Part shown: one piece after another, positions 25,544 through 34,040 of the stretch
How positions within the stretch are numbered: position 1 is the stretch's first letter
How the letters are laid out: the number at the start of each line of letters is the position of its first letter
From: Arthrobacter crystallopoietes
Lineage (GTDB): Bacteria; Actinomycetota; Actinomycetes; Actinomycetales; Micrococcaceae
Direction of reading: 5' to 3'
DNA length: 64,000 bases
Assembly (NCBI RefSeq): GCF_002849715.1
Contig: NZ_CP018863.1
Coordinates: 3,162,001 to 3,226,000 of the forward strand
The notes under the pieces: model-generated
The model's database searches: none
What the model saw: the letters and a program-made list of their open reading frames with translations, nothing else
What the model was told of the DNA's origin: nothing
Translations under genes and position numbers: made by a program

Positions 25544-26345
25544 CGCCCTCGCAACCCAACGGCCCATGCCTGGCTCCGCGGCAACGACGCCGCTCCTGGT
25601 CGCCAGCAACGTCCGTAAGCAGTACGGCAGCGTGGAGGTGCTGAAAGGCATCTCGCTGACCGTCAATGCCGGAGAGGTCATGTGCCTCCTGGGCCCTTCC
25701 GGCTCCGGCAAGTCCACTTTCCTGCGCTGCATCAACCATTTGGAGCGGATCGACGGCGGACGTATCTCCGTGGCCGGCGAACTGATCGGCTACGCCCAGC
25801 GCCAGGACCGGGTTTTCGAAATGAACCCGCGCGAAGTCGCCCGGCAGCGCCGCAGCATCGGCATGGTGTTCCAGCGCTTCAATCTGTTCCCGCACATGAG
25901 CGCCCTGGAGAACATCTGGGCCGCGCCGGTGGGAGTGAAGAAGGTGCCCAAGCAGCAGGCGCTCAAGCGCGGCATGGAGTTGCTGGACCGGGTGGGCCTG
26001 GCCCACCTGGCGAAGGCTTATCCGGCGCAGCTTTCCGGCGGCCAGCAGCAGCGGGTCGCGATTGCCCGGGCGCTCGCCATGGACCCCCAGCTGTTGCTGT
26101 TCGATGAGCCGACGAGCGCGCTGGACCCCGAACTGGTGGGCGATGTCCTCGACGTGATGCGGACCCTCGCCGCCGACGGGATGACCATGATTGTGGTTAC
26201 CCACGAGATCGGCTTCGCCCGCAGCGCCGCGGACAACGTCGTCTTCATGGACGGGGGCGTGGTGGTGGAATCGGGTGCGCCGGCTGCGGTGCTCGACAAT
26301 CCGCAGCATCCCCGGACCATCGCCTTCCTCAACAGCGTCATGTAG
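25536..26345 (+). CDS. Amino acid ABC transporter ATP-binding protein
   Basis: 269 residues. Walker A is GPSGSGKST, the Q-loop MVFQRFNLFPHM, signature [12 protein letters not shown] and Walker [15 protein letters not shown], followed by the switch VTHEIGFA. This is the GlnQ/HisP type. It powers import by the preceding permease. Confidence 0.93.
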   Translation: MTDALATQRPMPGSAATTPLLVASNVRKQYGSVEVLKGISLTVNAGEVMCLLGPSGSGKSTFLRCINHLERIDGGRISVAGELIGYAQRQDRVFEMNPREVARQRRSIGMVFQRFNLFPHMSALENIWAAPVGVKKVPKQQALKRGMELLDRVGLAHLAKAYPAQLSGGQQQRVAIARALAMDPQLLLFDEPTSALDPELVGDVLDVMRTLAADGMTMIVVTHEIGFARSAADNVVFMDGGVVVESGAPAAVLDNPQHPRTIAFLNSVM

Positions 26346-26411
26346 CCGGGCGCACCTTCAGCATCCCGTTGACAGTCCGACCCCTAGCCCTCTCTTGAAT
26401 TGCGAGTACCA

Positions 26412-27524
26412 ATGAAAATCTCCCGCGCCACCATCGCGCTCATCGATGTTCCGCTGCTGGAACCCTTCGTGGTTTCTTATGCCACCTACGACTCAATGCC
26501 GAGCATCATCCTGACTCTTGAGACCGACGATGGACTGGTGGGTTACGGTGAGAGCGTTCCGGATGGACACATCACCGGAGAAACGCCGACCGGAACGGTC
26601 GAAGCCCTCAAGACCGAGCTGATTCCCGCCATCTTGGGGATGGACCCGCGGGACATCACCGCGATTCATCAGCGGCTCGACCAGTCGTTGAAGGGGTGCG
26701 GCGCTGCGAAGGCCGCCGTCGACATTGCCTGTTGGGATCTGGCGGGCAAAGCTGCCGGGCGACCCATCTACGCACTCCTGGGAGGGCGCCGGCCGGAGCA
26801 GCCAAACATCGCCCGGGTGATGAGCATTCTGGAGCCCGAGGTGCTCGCCGAACAGGCGGTCCAGGCACGAAACGAAGGGTACCGGCACCTCAAGATGAAG
26901 CTCGGCAGCGACGACGGGCAGGACGTGGAGCGGGTGCGGGCCGTGCGGGCCGCTATCGGTCACGACTTGGCCATCCGGGTGGACGCGAACCAGGGGTGGG
27001 GCGATCCGGCCACGGCCCGCACAATGATCCGGGCCCTTGAGCCGTTCGGCATCGATTGGATAGAGCAGCCAATCCTCGCGGACGACATCCACGGCTTCCG
27101 CCTGCTTCGCCAGGACACGAGCGCCCGGCTGATGGCCGACGAATCCGTAGTGGATGCCGGCGACCTTGCACGGTTTGTCCGTGACCGCTCGGTGGACATG
27201 GTCAACCTGAAGCTCATGAAGAGCGGCGGCATCACGCCCTGCCACCGTATGGCGACGCAGGCTGAACTCGGCGGACTCAAAGTGCAGATCGGCTCCATGC
27301 TCGAGACTAGCGTCGCTTCCGCAGCAGGGTTCCATCTGGCCCTTAGCCATCCCAACATCGTTTCCACTGAACTGTCCGGGCCGATGAAGTTCGCGAAGGA
27401 ACCGGGGGACTTGCAGTACGTTCTGCCCGACGTCCAGATCACCGAACGGCCTGGTCTCGGCGTCGACGTGGACACCGACATCCTTGCCGAACTCACGGTC
27501 AGCGAGTGCGAAGTTCTGGCGTGA
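26412..27524 (+). CDS. Enolase-superfamily (muconate lactonizing subgroup) racemase/dehydratase
   Basis: 370 residues from ATG at 26412; a TTG four codons earlier is less likely. The barrel shows the KxK motif HLKMKLG (general base), RVDANQGW (first metal Asp), IEQP (Glu), ADES (Asp-Glu) and VNLKLMKSGG (second catalytic Lys). The pair of lysines suits a 1,1-proton transfer such as racemisation or epimerisation. The GNAT partner gene suggests an N-acylamino-acid or dipeptide-like substrate, but hydroxyproline-type dehydratases look similar. Last gene of the operon, ending at a convergent terminator. Confidence 0.85.
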   Translation: MKISRATIALIDVPLLEPFVVSYATYDSMPSIILTLETDDGLVGYGESVPDGHITGETPTGTVEALKTELIPAILGMDPRDITAIHQRLDQSLKGCGAAKAAVDIACWDLAGKAAGRPIYALLGGRRPEQPNIARVMSILEPEVLAEQAVQARNEGYRHLKMKLGSDDGQDVERVRAVRAAIGHDLAIRVDANQGWGDPATARTMIRALEPFGIDWIEQPILADDIHGFRLLRQDTSARLMADESVVDAGDLARFVRDRSVDMVNLKLMKSGGITPCHRMATQAELGGLKVQIGSMLETSVASAAGFHLALSHPNIVSTELSGPMKFAKEPGDLQYVLPDVQITERPGLGVDVDTDILAELTVSECEVLA

Positions 27525-27526
27525 CG

Positions 27527-27616
27527 GTTGGCGCTGGTTCTCAATAAGCAGACCGAGCGAAACGGCGGGTGGAAGCGCAACGCCACCACTCGCCGTCGTC
27601 GTTTTCTTCCAAAGTG
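27527..27616. repeat. Roughly 90-bp direct repeat, left copy, containing a terminator hairpin
   Basis: GTTGGCGCTGGTTCTCAATA through the hairpin to AAAGTGC matches 31096-31186 with a few substitutions and small gaps. The two copies bracket the three surface-protein genes at 27636-30931. Confidence 0.75.
27562..27596. terminator. Bidirectional terminator between convergent genes
   Basis: ACGGCGGGTGG (27562-27572) pairs with CCACTCGCCGT (27586-27596) with one G-T wobble, followed by CGTCGTTTTC. It lies between the stops of the enolase-family gene and the surface-protein operon. It is one of at least four hairpins in the window built on the same GGCGGGTGG stem. Confidence 0.7.
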
Positions 27617-27635
27617 CAGCAGCCGTGGGCTGGAC

Positions 27636-28226
27636 CTAGCTAACGTCGTAGCGCAGGGTCACGGTGGCCAGCTTGCAGGCGTCCTGATTGACGGATTTGT
27701 TGTTGAAGCCGATTTTTGCCCCGGTGAATACCGTTGACTCTCCTGGTGCCAGTGTGCGGCCAACTGGCATCCGTACATCGGTCAGGATGTAGTCGCTGAG
27801 GTCGCACGCTCCGGGTGCTGCTTCAGGGGCCATGGCCAAGGAGCTGGCCCTGACCGTAACTGCAGCGATGTACCTGGTTTCCGTGCTGTTGTTGGTGACG
27901 GTCCCGGTGATGAGTGCGGGATCAGCTCCGGGGGCAACGCCGTTGATAGTCGAGATCTGCACCGCTGTGACTTCCTTGTTCGGCCCGATCACGACCGGGC
28001 CTTGGATCTCCTGGCTGCAGTCCGGTACAGCTTGGGCGGCTGAAACGCCGGCGCCGGAGCCCCCGGCAAAGAGCAGTAACAGCAGCAGGACAGCGACGCC
28101 TCCCCGTCTGGTGCCTCGTCGGCGGGCCGCGGCAACCAGCAACAGGCCGGCAGCTACGAAGGCGACTGCTAGTGCTATCAGCGCCGTTATAGGCAGGCCG
28201 GTGGCGGCGAGCTGGTCACAGTTCAT
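27636..28226 (-). CDS. Secreted/membrane protein with LAxTG-like N-terminus, third gene of the AYWT cluster
   Basis: 196 residues. Residues 6-36 read LAATGLPITALIALAVAFVA... then ARRRGTRR, which looks like a class E sortase sorting signal (LAxTG, hydrophobic stretch, basic tail) but placed at the N-terminus. A second hydrophobic stretch and the cleavage-like SAAQA follow. The C-terminal 55 residues resemble the end of the gene at 30455: both have Cys, then DY, then a final NQDACK motif. No catalytic motif. It starts 28 bp after the 703-residue repeat protein. A surface structural subunit is plausible; that is inference. Confidence 0.7.
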   Translation of the reverse strand: MNCDQLAATGLPITALIALAVAFVAAGLLLVAAARRRGTRRGGVAVLLLLLLFAGGSGAGVSAAQAVPDCSQEIQGPVVIGPNKEVTAVQISTINGVAPGADPALITGTVTNNSTETRYIAAVTVRASSLAMAPEAAPGACDLSDYILTDVRMPVGRTLAPGESTVFTGAKIGFNNKSVNQDACKLATVTLRYDVS

Positions 28227-28254
28227 CGGAGGGCCTTTCTGCTGCGCGGATTGG

Positions 28255-30366
28255 TCAGTTGGCGTTGAAGGGATTGCTGGTCACGTCTGCAAAACCTGGT
28301 GTTGAGGCTATGAGGACGTGGGATGCAGTAGCTTGTCCTGCGATATACAGATCGCTGAAGGTAGCGATGCCATTGACGGCAGTGATGGTTAGGGACCCCT
28401 TCAGGTCTCCGGGCGAAGCGCCCTTCCTCATCGTTACCTGCACCGTTCCTGTCGTTTGATTCCCGAAACCGTCCACGATCAGAACGGTGACAGCAGGCGC
28501 AATGACCTGGCCTCCCCTCACCGTGCTGGGCGGCTGCTGACCGAACATCAGTCTGGCTGCCGGGGCTGCCGTGACGGTGGCGGTCTGGGTGGCGCTGGTC
28601 AGGCCGTTGGCGCTGACGGTGAGGGTCGGGGTGCCGGCTTTGGTGTCGCCGTAATAGAAGGAGGCGGTGGAGGAACCGGCCGGGATCATCACGTTTGTGG
28701 TGGATGTGCCACCGGCGGTGGCGGAGAAGACTTTGCTTCCGGTGGAGTTCGACGACAGGGCCAATGTGGTGGCGCCGGCGGTCACGGGATTGCCGAACGT
28801 GTCCTGACGCTGCACTGTTGCCGGGCCCAGGGTTGCCGTTGCGGAAGCGGCTCCGGAGACCGGGGCAGAGGTGAAGACCACCTTGGATGCGGCAGCGGCA
28901 TTGATAGTGGCGGTCTGAGTGGCGCTGGTGAGGCCGCTGGCACTGACGGTGAGAGTCGGCGTGCCGGCTTTGGTGTCGCCGTAGTAGAAGGACGCGGTGG
29001 AGGAACCGGCCGGAATCGTCACGCTTGTTGTGGTCGAGCCGCCGGCGGTGGCAGAGAAGACCTTGCCTCCGGCGGAGTTCGACGTCAGGGCCAATGTGGT
29101 GGCGCCGGCGGTGACGGGATTGCCGAACGTGTCCTGACGCTGCACTGTTGCCGGGCCTAGATTTGCCGTTGCGGAAGCGGCTCCGGAGACTGGGGCAGAC
29201 GTGAAGACCATTCTGGAGGCGGCGGCGGCGCTGACGGTGGCGGTTTGGATGGCGCTTGTCAGGCCGCTGGCGCTGATGGTGAGGGTCGGGGTGCCGGCTT
29301 TGGTGTCGCCGTAGTAGAAGGACGCGGTGGAGGAACCGGCCGGAATCGTTAGACTCGTGGTGGGCGTGCCGCTGGCGGTGGCAGAGAAGACCTTGGTTCC
29401 GGTGGAGTTCGACGACAGGGCCACGACGGTACCGCCGGCCGGCGCAGGTGCTGAATTTCCTGATGCGTCCTGCAACTGCAGCGTCACCTGCCCCAGAGAC
29501 GCTGTTGCGGATGCGGGACCTGAAACAGGCGGCGTGGTGATTACCAGCCTGGAAGCCGGCAACGGGGCGTTGACGGTGAAAGGGCTGCTCGTTGCATCCA
29601 ACAGTCCCGAACTGGTAGCCGTCAGCGTGAAGCCGAGGCCTGCCTTATCAATGGACAAGTCGTTAAAGACGGCTACCCCTTGGGCATTGGTCAAGGCAGT
29701 CAGCGTTCCTGAGAGTCTGGCACCGTTGAGGTTCAGTCCGCTCAAGGAAACGGTGATGGGAACACCGGCAGCCTCGACAGTGGTGCCCAGCACCGACTGC
29801 AGGCTCACCGCGACGGCCGGGCTAATCGGGGCGCCGGCCGTAGCGCCACTGGGCGAGGTGGTGAAAGCCAGTTTGTTCGCCGCAACGACGGTAACGGCAC
29901 CGCTGGGTACGCTGGCAGCAGTCCAGGACTTGTAGACCGCTGTCACGGTGTAGGTAAAGGTGCCCGCCGCCACGGCGGTGTCAGTGCAGGAAGTGCCCGT
30001 GACCAGAACAGTCGAACTGGTTCCGCAGGCAGGCACGGCCATCCCGTTGCTGCTGGAGCGCGTGATGTAGTAACCCTCTGGGTTCGGAGTACCCGAAGAT
30101 GCCGTCCAGTTGACCGGGATAGTGGAAGCGCCGATCAGGGAAACTGTCACGGCAGTCGGTGCCGACAGCGTTCCGGTCGACACCTCCGCGGTCACGGATC
30201 CAGTCGCCGTCCAGTAGGCCGAGGCTGGCCCCGCACCCAGAACAACCGCAAGGAACCAGACAGCGACGACGATCGCGCTGGATCGTAACAGGCGCCTCAA
30301 AGGCAGCGCACTGGCCCGGACCCCGGGAGGGGATTCGGGCGCGGCGGGCTGGCTGGGCACGAGCAT
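28255..30366 (-). CDS. Secreted repeat protein with AYWT-type signal peptide and Ig-like domains
   Basis: 703 residues from ATG at 30366 with GGAAGG upstream. The signal peptide ends GAGPASAYWTATGSVTA, a SipW/TasA-type motif. A fibronectin-III-like domain (about 70-165), a diverged Ig-like domain, then three tandem units of about 105 residues (roughly 270-590) follow, each with PAGSSTASFYYGDTKAGTPT. The last domain ends SNPFNAN with no sorting signal or C-terminal anchor. This suits an extracellular adhesin or fibre component. Repeats are close at DNA level, implying recent duplication. Confidence 0.82.
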   Translation of the reverse strand: MLVPSQPAAPESPPGVRASALPLRRLLRSSAIVVAVWFLAVVLGAGPASAYWTATGSVTAEVSTGTLSAPTAVTVSLIGASTIPVNWTASSGTPNPEGYYITRSSSNGMAVPACGTSSTVLVTGTSCTDTAVAAGTFTYTVTAVYKSWTAASVPSGAVTVVAANKLAFTTSPSGATAGAPISPAVAVSLQSVLGTTVEAAGVPITVSLSGLNLNGARLSGTLTALTNAQGVAVFNDLSIDKAGLGFTLTATSSGLLDATSSPFTVNAPLPASRLVITTPPVSGPASATASLGQVTLQLQDASGNSAPAPAGGTVVALSSNSTGTKVFSATASGTPTTSLTIPAGSSTASFYYGDTKAGTPTLTISASGLTSAIQTATVSAAAASRMVFTSAPVSGAASATANLGPATVQRQDTFGNPVTAGATTLALTSNSAGGKVFSATAGGSTTTSVTIPAGSSTASFYYGDTKAGTPTLTVSASGLTSATQTATINAAAASKVVFTSAPVSGAASATATLGPATVQRQDTFGNPVTAGATTLALSSNSTGSKVFSATAGGTSTTNVMIPAGSSTASFYYGDTKAGTPTLTVSANGLTSATQTATVTAAPAARLMFGQQPPSTVRGGQVIAPAVTVLIVDGFGNQTTGTVQVTMRKGASPGDLKGSLTITAVNGIATFSDLYIAGQATASHVLIASTPGFADVTSNPFNAN
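28560..29560 (-). repeat. Three tandem repeats of about 320 bp within the surface protein gene
   Basis: The stretch 'gtgccggctttggtgtcgcc' recurs near 28630, 28960 and 29290, and surrounding sequence is nearly the same for long runs. The third unit (toward the protein N-terminus) is most diverged. Confidence 0.8.
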
Positions 30367-30454
30367 CTCGACCTTCCGGACTCATTCCTAGAAACACGGC
30401 TCCCGACCCGCGACATGAAGGTCAAGCGGGCCGGGAGGTACAGGCTGCTATCGG

Positions 30455-30931
30455 CTAACTGGCGGAGAAGTGCAGCGGCACAGCCAGGCCCTTGCAAGCA
30501 TCCTGGTTCGTGGCTAGGTTGTTCATCTTGATCGTGACGGTGCCTGTGACCTTACCGCCGTTGGGTGCGACGTCGCCAGCGGTGAACACGGCATCGCTAA
30601 CAAAGTAGTCCTTATAGGAGCATCCGCCGGCATCCGTCCACAGGATCCCGTCCTCGTCCGCGACTGTCACGATAACGTTTTGCAGACGCTGCACGCCGGT
30701 GCTGGGGTTGGTGACCTCGAATTCGACTACCTGGCTGGGTCCACCCGGCGTAAGTGGCCCGCCGGTCGCCGTCGTGCTGGTGACGGTAAAAGGCACAGTG
30801 GTTCCGGTCGTTGCGCTGCCGGTGCCTGAGCCCGTCGAGGTCCAGTAGGCGAAGGCCGCGCCGCCGCCGATGGCGACGAGGGCTGCAGTCGTGATGGCTA
30901 CACGCTTTTTGTGTGCGGTGAACTTCTTCAT
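30455..30931 (-). CDS. SipW-dependent-type (TasA/camelysin-like) small secreted protein
   Basis: 158 residues from ATG at 30931, with AAGGGGC upstream. The signal peptide has KKFTAHKKRVAITTAALVAI then GGAAFAYWTSTGSGTGSA; the AYWT-Ser/Thr-GSG pattern is typical of proteins annotated as having SipW-dependent signal peptides. The mature domain is beta-rich (VVEFEVTNPSTGVQRLQNVI) with GGCSYKDYFVSD and a C-terminal NQDACK, shared with the gene at 27636. TasA-like proteins form biofilm fibres in Bacillus. First gene of the cluster; no signal peptidase gene is adjacent. Confidence 0.78.
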   Translation of the reverse strand: MKKFTAHKKRVAITTAALVAIGGGAAFAYWTSTGSGTGSATTGTTVPFTVTSTTATGGPLTPGGPSQVVEFEVTNPSTGVQRLQNVIVTVADEDGILWTDAGGCSYKDYFVSDAVFTAGDVAPNGGKVTGTVTIKMNNLATNQDACKGLAVPLHFSAS

Positions 30932-31095
30932 GATGTGCCCCTTAGTTAGTGAGTCGAGAAGCTGATCTGCTCTGGATTCACTTTCGTGGGTTAACCTCAA
31001 GAAGAACCGCTGCTCAGGCGCATGTACCTGAAAAAATGCCTCAAAATTCGCCCAAGATCTGCTCAAGTCTTGACACACACTGCGTCCGCGTCCTA

Positions 31096-31186
31096 GTTGG
31101 CGCTTGTTCGATAAGCAGGCCAAGCGGAACGGCGGGTGGCTGCGTGAAAAAACGCAACCACCCGCCGTCGTTGTTCTCGAAAGTCC
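31096..31186. repeat. Roughly 90-bp direct repeat, right copy, containing a terminator hairpin
   Basis: GTTGGCGCTTGTTCGATAAG through to AAAGTCC matches the copy at 27527-27616 in the same orientation. It lies between the surface cluster and the second amino-acid transporter. Confidence 0.75.
31129..31168. terminator. Terminator hairpin after the second amino-acid transporter
   Basis: Arms ACGGCGGGTGGCTGCGT (31129-31145) and ACGCAACCACCCGCCGT (31152-31168) pair with one mismatch around a GAAAAA loop. It lies just past the stop of the leftward ATPase gene. Confidence 0.7.
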
Positions 31187-31198
31187 GCGCTCCGGGAG

Positions 31199-31956
<758 letters not shown>

Positions 31957-31957
<1 letters not shown>

Positions 31958-32880
31958 CAGCGGGCCGCCTTTCCGGCAATGAGGAAGTTGCCTTTGGAAT
32001 AGCGCTTTTCCAGTTTGCCCTGGAAGTACGTCAGGATGGTGGTGAGGACGATGTACCAGATGCTGGCGACGATCAGCAGCGGGATCTGGCGCAGGTTCTG
32101 GGCGTAGATCTGCTGGGTGTTGTAGAGCAGGTCTCCCACCCCGATGACTATGACTAGCGAGGTGGTTTTCAGCATGGAGATCACGTTGTTGCCCACCGGC
32201 GGAATGATGACCTTCATGGCCTGCGGGATCACTACGTGCCACAGCGTGGACATCTTGCTGAAGCCCATGGCCCGGCTGGCTTCGGTCTGGCCGTGCGGCA
32301 CGCTGAGCAGGCCGGCGCGGACGATTTCGGCCATGTAAGCGCCCTCGTTCAGGCCGAGGCCGAGGATGGCCGCGGTCATGAGGGAAATGACGTCATTCGT
32401 GTTCCACTCGACGAAGTTCGGTCCGATGAAGGGGATGCCGATCCCGATCTTCGGGAAGAGCGCCGCGGCGAAGCCCCAAAACAGCAGCTGCACCAACAAC
32501 GGGGTCCCGCGGAAGAACCACACGTACGCTCCCGCGACACCGGCTAAGAGCCAGTTGTCGCTCATCCGCATGACCGCGACGATCAGGCCGACAACAAATC
32601 CGATGACCATGGCGATGAAGGTCAACTGCAGCGTGGTCAGCAGGCCGCCGAGAATCCGCGTGTCGAAGAAGTAGCGGGCCACCACGTCCCAGCCGAAGCC
32701 CGGGTTGGTAACCAGGGTGATGCCCGCGATGAGGATGCAGAACGCGACGGCGATGATCGCAACCACCTGCCCGGGCCGCTTGCGCCTCAGCACCGGCCTG
32801 CCGGCTAGTGCGAGGAAGTCGATGTCCGCGCTTGACGGCCCGGATGTCGGGACGGGCTTGCTCGTTCGTTCCATGGTCAT
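31957..32880 (-). CDS. Amino acid ABC transporter permease
   Basis: About 307 residues; the start is ATG at 32880 or 32874, both weakly supported by upstream sequence. Typical motifs: [60 protein letters not shown] and [19 protein letters not shown]. An N-terminal cytoplasmic stretch of 40 residues precedes the first membrane helix. It works with the binding protein at 32915 and the ATPase at 31199. Confidence 0.9.
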
Positions 32881-32914
32881 GATGTCTGGGCCTGGCCTTC
32901 CTGGTTTGTCCGGC

Positions 32915-33871
32915 TCACTTGGCAGGGTTGATCTCGGACGCTTCAACTGCCGTGTTGCCCAGGCTCCAGGCCTCCATGATCTCCGTATAGGTGCCGTCGG
33001 CGATCAACGAATCGATGGCGGCCTTGAACGCATCCGCAAGCTCCTTGTCCTTCTGGTTCACGACGACACCGGCCAGCGACGGCTCGACGAGGATGTCCTC
33101 GACGGCAGCGAAGACGTCGGGCTGCAGCTGCGAGTAGTAGGCGATCAGCGCGCCATCGGCCGCCATCGCTGCGGCCCGGCCGGTTGCCACGGCTTGATTC
33201 ACGTTGTCCTGCTGGGGGAGCACCAGTTCGGTAACCTCTTCCTTGCCGGCCTTCTTGCACTCTTCCTGGAAGCCTGGCAGCACAGTCAGGGCCTGCGTCG
33301 TGCCGGTCTGGGCGGCTACCGTCTTGCCGCACAGGTCCAGAACCCCCGCGATGCTCTCGGGGTTGTCCTTTTTGACCATGACCGAGGTGCCCCCTTGCAT
33401 ATAGCTGACCATGGTCACGCGCTCCTGGCGTTCCGGGGTGATGGAGAAGGCGGCCCAGGAGGCGTCGTACCGCTCTGCCTCGATGCCGGCGAGGATGCCG
33501 TTGAAATCTCCCTTGTTGATGGTGATGTCCAGCCCCATCTTCTTGGCAGCGGCCAGAGCCATGTCCGGTTCCAGTCCGACGATGTTGCCCTTGTCGTCGG
33601 TGAAGTCGATCGGCGCGTAGGTGGGGTCCGTCACCAGCTCCATGGTGCCTTTGTCCTTGAGGTCCTGCGGGACGAGTGCGCTGACGGCGGGATCCTCTTC
33701 CACAGCCTGCGCAGCCTCCTGGCCACCTGCGCCCAACACGGGTCCTGCGGCCTGGCTGGCACCTTCGCCGCCCGACGAGGCAGCGCTCTCGGTGTTCGTG
33801 CAGGCTGTAGCACCTGTCATCAGCGCAAGTGCTGTGACTGCGAGGCAAGAGTTCCGGAACGTCATGTTCAT
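32915..33871 (-). CDS. Amino acid ABC transporter substrate-binding lipoprotein
   Basis: 318 residues from ATG at 33871, with GGAAGG upstream. The lipobox is TACT after MNMTFRNSCLAVTALALMTG. Family 3 motifs follow a long linker: TMELVTDPTYAPIDFTDDKG, VGLEPDMALAAAKKMGLDI, DLCGKTVAAQTGTTQALTVL. The preceding 90 bp hold a strong promoter overlapped by palindromes, so expression is probably repressed by the divergent TetR protein. Confidence 0.92.
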   Translation of the reverse strand: MNMTFRNSCLAVTALALMTGATACTNTESAASSGGEGASQAAGPVLGAGGQEAAQAVEEDPAVSALVPQDLKDKGTMELVTDPTYAPIDFTDDKGNIVGLEPDMALAAAKKMGLDITINKGDFNGILAGIEAERYDASWAAFSITPERQERVTMVSYMQGGTSVMVKKDNPESIAGVLDLCGKTVAAQTGTTQALTVLPGFQEECKKAGKEEVTELVLPQQDNVNQAVATGRAAAMAADGALIAYYSQLQPDVFAAVEDILVEPSLAGVVVNQKDKELADAFKAAIDSLIADGTYTEIMEAWSLGNTAVEASEINPAK

Positions 33872-33917
33872 GGTGTGCCTTCCATCGGCGGAATTAGATT
33901 CTGGAGAAGTGTTGATA

Positions 33918-33947
33918 ACTTCAATATGTTCAACTTATTATTGAAGT
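33918..33947. promoter_or_regulatory. Inverted repeat ACTTCAATA-N12-TATTGAAGT overlapping the -10 box
   Basis: Perfect 9-base arms cover the -10 region of the transporter promoter. A TetR-family gene starts 93 bp to the right, making this a good operator candidate. Confidence 0.5.
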
Positions 33948-33965
33948 GACAGAGATCACTGTCAA
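33937..33965 (-). promoter_or_regulatory. Strong promoter for the second amino-acid transporter operon
   Basis: On the minus strand, TTGACA (33960-33965) and AATAAT (33937-33942) are separated by exactly 17 bases, close to the sigma-70/SigA consensus. The start codon is about 65 bases downstream of the -10 box. Confidence 0.7.
33947..33964. promoter_or_regulatory. Palindrome TGACAG-N6-CTGTCA overlapping the -35 box
   Basis: Six-base arms around AGATCA overlap the TTGACA box; AGTGA/TCACT arms are nested in it. Bound protein here would block polymerase. It abuts the previous repeat, so a dimer or pair of dimers could cover the promoter. Confidence 0.45.
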
Positions 33966-34040
33966 GGGCTATTTTTGAGGATGCGCCGAGTTGGAACCTC
34001 CATCAGGCCTCAACTGAAGTGCGATCAGAAGGAGTAAGCC

